A DNA stretch of 64,000 bases from Whitmania pigra (taxonomy: Eukaryota > Annelida > Clitellata > Hirudinida > Haemopidae), in assembly GCA_021613335.1 (NCBI GenBank), contig JAJTWR010000302.1, forward strand, positions 668,501-732,500, written 5' to 3'. How positions within the stretch are numbered: position 1 is the first letter of the stretch; each line of letters starts with the position of its first letter. The position numbers were made by a program, and so were the translations under genes. Shown piece by piece: positions 58,275 through 64,000 of this stretch. The notes beneath the pieces were generated by a model. That model made no database searches and was not told the origin of the DNA. It was given only the letters and a program-made list of their open reading frames with translations.

Positions 58275-58935
58275 TATTATTATTATTATTATTATTATAT
58301 TATTATTATTATTCTTATTATTATTATATTATTATTATTATTATTATTCTTATTATTATTACTATCACCCTTCTTTTAGATTCAAATTAATTTATGAAAC
58401 ACAGTTATTACGACCAGTAATTTAGGCTAAGTTTGAGTTCGGCAAACCAATTTTATGCACATCATTGCTCTATCTCAGTTACAACATCAGTTACGAAGCA
58501 TTAAGTGGGACCGATTTTCGAAAAATTCAAACTTCGAAAAGTAGAGGGACCACTAAAAATGGCAATTCTTTTAAAATAATGGATGGATGGAGGATGGATG
58601 GATGGATGGATGGATGGATGGATGGATGGATGGCTGGATGGATGGATGGATGGATGGATGGATGGATGGATGGCTGGATGGATGGATGGATGGATGGATG
58701 GATGGATGGATGGATGGATGGATGGATGGCTGGATGGATGGATGGCTGGATGGATGGATGGATGGATGGATGGATGGATGGATGGATGGATGGATGGATG
58801 ATGGATGGATGGATGGATGGATGGACCATTTTATTTTCAATTCGTTAGATGACACCATCTTAAATGTAATTAATTATTTGTTTAATAATTTCCAATCATT
58901 TCCTTGACCCAGGGGAAATTACTGTGAAATGGTGA
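56265..58935 (+). CDS. Putative secreted orphan protein, 174 residues
   Basis: Five exons join in phase: 56265-56267 (start codon only), 56482-56554, 56722-56924, 57612-57834, 58913-58935. Exon 2 encodes a signal peptide ([20 protein letters not shown]). The mature part has no Cys. It contains [39 protein letters not shown], an Asn/His-rich run near the middle, then [16 protein letters not shown], ending KGEITVKW. The beta-strand-like VTLNLVRRP and SFSLEP segments faintly recall propeptides of M12-type metalloproteases, but no protease domain follows. AATAAA lies 35 bases after the stop. Long (TTA)n and (GGAT)n arrays fill the last intron. The model rests on splice signals and phase; the start-codon-only and 23-nt exons lower confidence. 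Confidence 0.6.
58000..58437 (-). repeat. Dispersed repeat with (TTA)n tail, copy 2 (inverted)
   Basis: A 370-base TTA array followed by ACTATCACCC, CTTTTAGATTCAAATTAATT, TATGAAACACAGTTATTACG and ACCAGTAATTTAGGCTAAG, the reverse complement of 49034-49113 including the array junction. Lies in the last intron of the orphan gene. Confidence 0.9.
58578..58828. repeat. (GGAT)n with GGCT variants
   Basis: About 60 units; GGCTGGAT variants recur at intervals, suggesting higher-order copying. Last intron of the orphan gene. Confidence 0.97.
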
Positions 58936-58970
58936 TGATGATGATGATAGTTATCCCTGTTGAACTTTTA

Positions 58971-58976
58971 AATAAA
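58971..58976 (+). terminator. Orphan gene polyadenylation signal
   Basis: AATAAA 35 bases after the proposed stop at 58935; supports that 3' end. Confidence 0.6.
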
Positions 58977-59270
58977 GCAATGGTTTCTGAACTACAAGGG
59001 TTTATTTACTGAAATGTTGAACTGATTCAGCAATTTAATAAAGAATTATTTCTAAATTAAGAATTTATTCGACCGAAAATTAAGTTACAAATTTATTCAC
59101 ACGAATCTGTAAGACTTGCTGGAATTACAATTACTTTTAAGAATGAATTAAAAACAAATGCTTTTCAAAGTTCAACATCACATCTCGAGGTAAAACAACT
59201 TTTCGGAAATAATTTTCCCAGAAAATGTTCGAAATAATTATTAAATAATTATTTTATAATTGTCCTTAAA

Positions 59271-59446
59271 AGAATCCGCCCTCAGGCTTATTTCTCATTT
59301 CTTCTGGAACTTTACGATTCGATGATTTTATAAACAAAATAAACAAAAATAAAAACAAAGTAAAATAAATAAATAAATTCAAGCGAAAATCAGAAATTGT
59401 TTTCCCCGAGCAACGAACAAACGCTGACAAATTGGAATTCTGTTAA
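59271..59446 (-). other. Possible terminal exon, small membrane protein
   Basis: After a TTTAACAG acceptor-like site an open minus-strand frame runs through a hydrophobic Phe/Leu/Ile stretch and ends KVPEEMRNKPEGGFF then stop. No start or upstream exon was found. The hydrophobic run could be an artefact of T-rich sequence. Confidence 0.2.
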
Positions 59447-59579
59447 ACGAAGAAATCTTCTGACGAATTGTTGAAATGAAATTTTTAAACGTCGATTCTG
59501 TTGTGAAATTACAGCAATCTTTTTTTTTAAATCATTTACGCAGTTGTAATTTATCTCCTGATAATCGAGGACAATTGTA

Positions 59580-60110
59580 ATTCTTTGTAATTGATCTCCT
59601 AATATTTATCGGTAATTGTAAGTCATTGTAATTTAATATCCGAATATTTATGAGTAATTGTAAGTCATTGTAATTTAATATCCTAATATTTATGGGTAAT
59701 TGTAAGTCATTGTAATTTAATATCCGAATATTTATGGGTAATTGTAAGTCATTGTAATTTAATATCCGAATATTTATGAGTAATTGTAAGTCATTGTAAT
59801 TTAATATCCTAATATTTATGGGTGATTGTAAGTCATTGTAATTTAATATCCGAATATTTATGGGTAATTGTAAGTCATTGTAATTTAATATCCTAATATT
59901 TATGGGTAATTGTAAGTCATTGTAATTTAATATCCTAATATTTATGGGTAATTGTAAGTCATTGTAATTTAATATCCTAATATTTATGGGTGATTGTAAG
60001 TCATTGTAATTTAATATCCTAATATTTATGGATGATTGCAAGTCATTGTAATTTAATAACCTAATATTTATGGATGATTGTAAATCATTGTAATTTACCT
60101 CCTGATATTC
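59580..60110 (-). repeat. 42-bp minisatellite, about twelve units
   Basis: Units of TGTAAGTCATTGTAATTTAA plus TATCCTAATATTTATGGGTAAT, few variants. Because 42 is a multiple of three it leaves a 215-codon open frame (repeating NYNDLQLPINIRIL) on the minus strand. No family is recognised, so I list it as a repeat. Confidence 0.95.
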
Positions 60111-60649
60111 ACTGATAATTGCAACAACCCGTAGGAAACACTGACTGAGCAACGAAAAAGTTACAATTTGAAAGGACAAACCGATTTGAAAACGAGGGGA
60201 ATCTTTACACTCAAAGAAAATTCACAAATTCTACCGTAATCCACTCCTTCCGTCATTGTGCTACTCAAGAACAGGAATTTTTCCGCTTTGACACACACAC
60301 ACAGACATAGTTGCACACAGACATAGTTGCACACACTCATACGATCATTCGTCTTTGCAGAAGTCGTCTGCATTTTCGATGAGAAATTCGCGGCACATAA
60401 ATCATCGTTTAAACAAGTCACACGAGAATTGGAAGTGGGTTGCTATTCAGGTCTTTCGAGATGACGTTAACGACATCATCATCGTCATCATCATCGTCGT
60501 CGTAGTCGTCGTCGTCATCTTCTCATCATGTCCTCGATTTAAATGCAAAAAACAATTTTTTGTTATAAAAATAAACTTCTTTTTATTCAATTTAATCACC
60601 AAGAAGATTGAAAACAATTTTTTTCACGTCGCTTCGTCATTGCTAAATT

Positions 60650-60955
60650 AAGCCTCACCGTCATCGTCATCATCATCCTCATCATCATCATCATCATCAT
60701 CACCGTCATCATCATCATCATCATCATCATCACCGTCATCATCATCATCATCATAATCTATGTGGATGTCAAGACGTTACAACTAGCACGACCTAGCAAT
60801 GAAAATAGAGTATTAGCGATAAACTAGTTAACCAACCAATCAGACAGCAAATCAATCAATCAATCAACCAACCAATCAATCAATCAATCATCAATCAATC
60901 AATCATCATTAAATAAATAAATCAATAAATCAATAAATCAATCAATCAATCAACA
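60650..60955. repeat. (CAT)n, then (CAAT)n arrays
   Basis: CATCATCACCGT units at 60660-60755 and AATC tetranucleotides at 60835-60955. Confidence 0.9.
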
Positions 60956-61214
60956 AGTGCAGATACATCATCAAACATCTAAAAAGACTTGAGACCCTGT
61001 AATCAGGCAGTGCAGCAAAAAGATAAACAACGAGACATCATGAGATTTGTAATGAATGAATGATCGATTGAATGAATGAATTAAATTATTATTCGACAAA
61101 TGAATAAATGATTGAGTGATTGAATGAATGAATGGCGTAATGAGTGAATGAGCGAGTGAATGAATGAACGAATTCCGAGAATTAGTCCGATAATCGCAGG
61201 AGTTTATTCGGAAA

Positions 61215-61270
61215 TGGATGGATGGATGGATGGATGGATGGATGGATGGATGGATGGATAGATGGATGAA
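61215..61270. repeat. (GGAT)n array
   Basis: About 13 GGAT units. Confidence 0.95.
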
Positions 61271-61659
61271 AGGACAAGCAGCAGGAAAATTGATGAGAAT
61301 CGACAAAAAAAAAACAATTTCAATTGGAAACAACGTTTGGAAAACGAAAGAATTGCGGATTTCATTCGAATTAACTTACAAGAATTCAGGATTGTTTATC
61401 TTCTAAACAAACATGATTTTCTTTTTCGAAGAATTAAATAAAAGAATAACGTAAAATAAAATATAATGGTAATAATAAAAAAAATAAAAAAGAATAAATA
61501 CCACGCCGATATCCGCTTGAAATTCACTAATTCAATTGGCCAACCAATCAATCAATCAATCAATCGAACAGCCAGTCAACCAACCAACCAATCAATCAAC
61601 CGATCAACCGATTCAATTCAAAGCATTTCAATCACATTTGGCATGAGATTCGAGCAGAA

Positions 61660-61860
61660 GTTTTTCTTCTCCTTCGCGAACGCTCGTCTGCGTCTGCAAA
61701 CAGCGGTTGTCATGACAACGACGCTGTGATCTCAGTGACCTCCGATCGGCAAGCTTGGTGGGAAGGTGAAAGGTCGGATTATTTGACCCGTTGACCTTTT
61801 GACCTTTGTCCTTCTGAGGTGCTTTTGCACTATGGCACGGAATTAAAAAAATATTTGCCG
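61660..61860. other. Complex non-repetitive island with nuclear-receptor-like half-sites
   Basis: About 200 bases of higher-complexity, higher-GC sequence in an otherwise low-complexity stretch. Contains AGGTGAAAGGTCG at 61765 and TTTGACCCGTTGACCTTTTG followed by ACCTTTG at 61783-61807. Function unknown. Confidence 0.35.
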
Positions 61861-61937
61861 CAATTCCATCTGCAAAACGATTTTAAAGAAAAACGCAAAA
61901 AAAAACCATTTAAATGGCAGAGGTCGGTAATATTTGA

Positions 61938-62050
61938 GGTGAATTAATGAATTGATTCGTAGTGTTTACGATGAATTAATGAATTGATTCGTAATGTTTA
62001 CGATGAATTAATGAATTGGTTCGTAATGTTTACAATGAATTGATTCGTTT
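61938..62050. repeat. 32-bp tandem repeat, about three and a half units
   Basis: Units start GATGAATTAATGAATTGATT and end CGTAATGTTTAC. Confidence 0.92.
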
Positions 62051-62359
62051 ACAAACATTATCGACGTGAAACAACCCAAATCTTTGGTCGGAATGTACAG
62101 CAGAAAGAATTAATCGCCTGACCACTGTTTAAAACATACTCACAATAATAATAATAAATTACAATAACAATAAAATGCAATATAAAGTAATTATAATAAT
62201 AATAATGATAAATAATAATAATAATTAATAATAATAATATTAATAGACCTAATTAATAGGTAATTTCAAGATATTCAATCTCCATAGTTACTCATTTTTG
62301 TATGTACAATTCGAAAAACAATCACAACACAACAACAACTACCACTGACAACAACTACA

Positions 62360-62380
62360 ACATCATCATCATCATCATCA

Positions 62381-62442
<62 letters not shown>

Positions 62443-62470
62443 ATCATCATCATCATCATCATCATCATCA

Positions 62471-62545
<75 letters not shown>

Positions 62546-62585
62546 TCATCATCATCATCACCATCACCATCATCATCACCATCAC
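62360..62585. repeat. (CAT)n long array
   Basis: More than 60 CAT triplets with single-base slips at 62380, 62441, 62470 and 62543. Confidence 0.97.
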
Positions 62586-62639
62586 CAACAACAACAACAA
62601 CGAGACGAGCAAATATCAATTGAGCGCGTAACGACGTTA

Positions 62640-62835
62640 TTTCTGGCGCCAATCTGACGCAGTCGAAAGTCCAGCCTTTGAAACAGCGCTAAATTCAGCG
62701 TGCGTTTTTCAGCGTTCAATCCGTTCGTCCGCTGACGCCGTCGGCGCCAATGCAACTGCAAATGGCGCATCGATAAAGCACAGTCTATGTAAGCGCTCCA
62801 GGGAAAAGCTCCGGATAAGGGGAGCCATTAATTAC
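62640..62835 (-). mobile_element. Possible diverged SINE, copy 5
   Basis: Reverse complement shows TTTTCCCTGGAGCGCTTACATAGAC, resembling CCTTGGGAAGGAGCGCTATATAAAT of the copy at 47.3 kb. It is GC-richer than its surroundings and lies between a CAT array and a GAT array. No box pair found. Confidence 0.35.
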
Positions 62836-62844
62836 CCCACTATG

Positions 62845-62866
62845 GTGATGATGATGATGATGGTTG

Positions 62867-62943
<77 letters not shown>

Positions 62944-62997
62944 TGATGATGATGATGACGGTGACGGTGATGATGATGATGATGATGACGGTGACGG

Positions 62998-63071
<74 letters not shown>

Positions 63072-63101
63072 TGATGATGATGATGATGATGATGATGATG
63101 C

Positions 63102-63136
<35 letters not shown>

Positions 63137-63137
63137 C

Positions 63138-63215
<78 letters not shown>

Positions 63216-63295
63216 CGACGATGACGACGGTGACGGTGATGATGATGATGATGACGATGACTATGACGATGATGATGATGATGATGATGGTGGAA
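62845..63295. repeat. (GAT)n long array
   Basis: About 450 bases of GAT with GTGACGGTGAT and CTGATG interruptions. Complementary to the CAT array 270 bases upstream. Confidence 0.97.
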
Positions 63296-63736
63296 TCAAG
63301 TCGTTCAAAGGATGGATCATCGTCGTCGTCATCACCATTTATTTTTTACTGAAAAGTCACGAAAAAAGAGAAAAAGGATTTCATTTTTAAATTAAAAATT
63401 TAAAAAGTGAATAATTTAAGAATATACTTCACTTTTAGAATTAATTTAACTTAAAAAATAAAATAAAAGTGAATATTTTAAGAATAAGCTTGGAAGTGCT
63501 TCATTTTAAAAAATAAAAAAAAAAGATAATAAAATATGATACTTATGTAATTATAATAAAATATGATACTGATGTAATTATAATAAATATCGACATACAT
63601 TTTTTATTGATATTTATCCTTACTTATTATTATTATTATTTTCATAATATTAATAATTATAATTTATTATATATTATTTATTATTTATTATTTAATAACT
63701 TAAATCTCTATGGCGCCTTAAGCGTGCACCGGAAGC

Positions 63737-63772
<36 letters not shown>

Positions 63773-63965
63773 TTAATAAAAATTAACAATAATAATTATA
63801 ATAATAATAATAATAGAAAATAATTATAAATTTAAAAGAAAATCAATTCACTCCTCAGACTTTAAAAAAAGACATATGTCATGGAAAGCGATTTGCAACA
63901 TTTAGTGGACCTTGTTTTGACGCGTAGAATTGACGATCTGACGTGGGAGGTCGCCATGTTGCAAG

Positions 63966-64000
63966 ATGGCGGCTGATGCACGCTTGACATTTGTTTTCTC
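63966..64000 (+). CDS. Possible start of a gene cut by the right edge
   Basis: CAAGATGGCGGCTGATG gives a strong start context and opens a frame MAADARLTFVF that runs off the window. CAAGATGGCGGC is also the YY1 consensus often found at animal housekeeping start codons. Only 11 codons are visible, so the gene cannot be named. Confidence 0.3.
   Translation, partial: MAADARLTFVF

Noticed and set aside
58465..58907. Open frames of MDGW repeats on plus and HPSI on minus
   Set aside because: Same artefact from the (GGAT)n array in the orphan gene's last intron.
62302..63352. Poly-Ser, poly-Asp and poly-Met frames
   Set aside because: Triplet-array artefacts on both strands.

Overview
This is eukaryotic, AT-rich, intron-dense DNA from a bilaterian animal. 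The coding sequences are animal housekeeping, synaptic and secreted genes. Two genes encode very small secreted Kazal inhibitors of the short C-x-C type best known from leeches, so an annelid, probably a leech, is my best guess. That rests on protein style, not on a database match. Exon limits below were read by hand from GT/AG sites, reading phase and family conservation.

Layout. Left edge to 9.6 kb: a minus-strand ubiquitin-specific protease of the USP31/USP43 type, with its 3' end beyond the window. 10.2-11.9 kb: minus-strand SBDS (ribosome maturation). 12.6-13.7 kb: plus-strand BTF3 (beta subunit of the nascent-polypeptide-associated complex), divergent from SBDS. 14.5-16.9 kb: a plus-strand alpha/beta-hydrolase with a probable mitochondrial leader. 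17.5-25.1 kb: minus-strand PHF14 (PHD-finger chromatin reader), 21 exons. 26.6-44.1 kb: plus-strand liprin-alpha (PPFIA), 23 exons, divergent from PHF14. 44.1-47.8 kb: a repeat-rich stretch with a 632-bp tandem duplication and a tRNA-derived SINE. 47.8-58.9 kb: a cluster of secreted-protein genes (Kazal inhibitor on plus, Kazal inhibitor on minus, a 174-residue orphan on plus) with a 5'-truncated non-LTR retrotransposon between the two Kazal genes. 59-64 kb: mostly minisatellites and triplet arrays, with a possible new promoter and start codon at the right edge.

SBDS and BTF3 both serve translation and share an upstream region that holds a YY1-like site, which fits co-regulation. Liprin-alpha (active-zone scaffold), PHF14 and the USP have no evident shared pathway. 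The secreted cluster looks functionally separate.

The most unusual signal is the repeat content of the introns. GAT-type arrays (GAT, GGAT) sit on the sense strand just after many 5' splice sites. Complementary CAT-type arrays often sit before the matching 3' splice site, and two short liprin introns are almost pure GAT repeat. This could form RNA bridges across introns.
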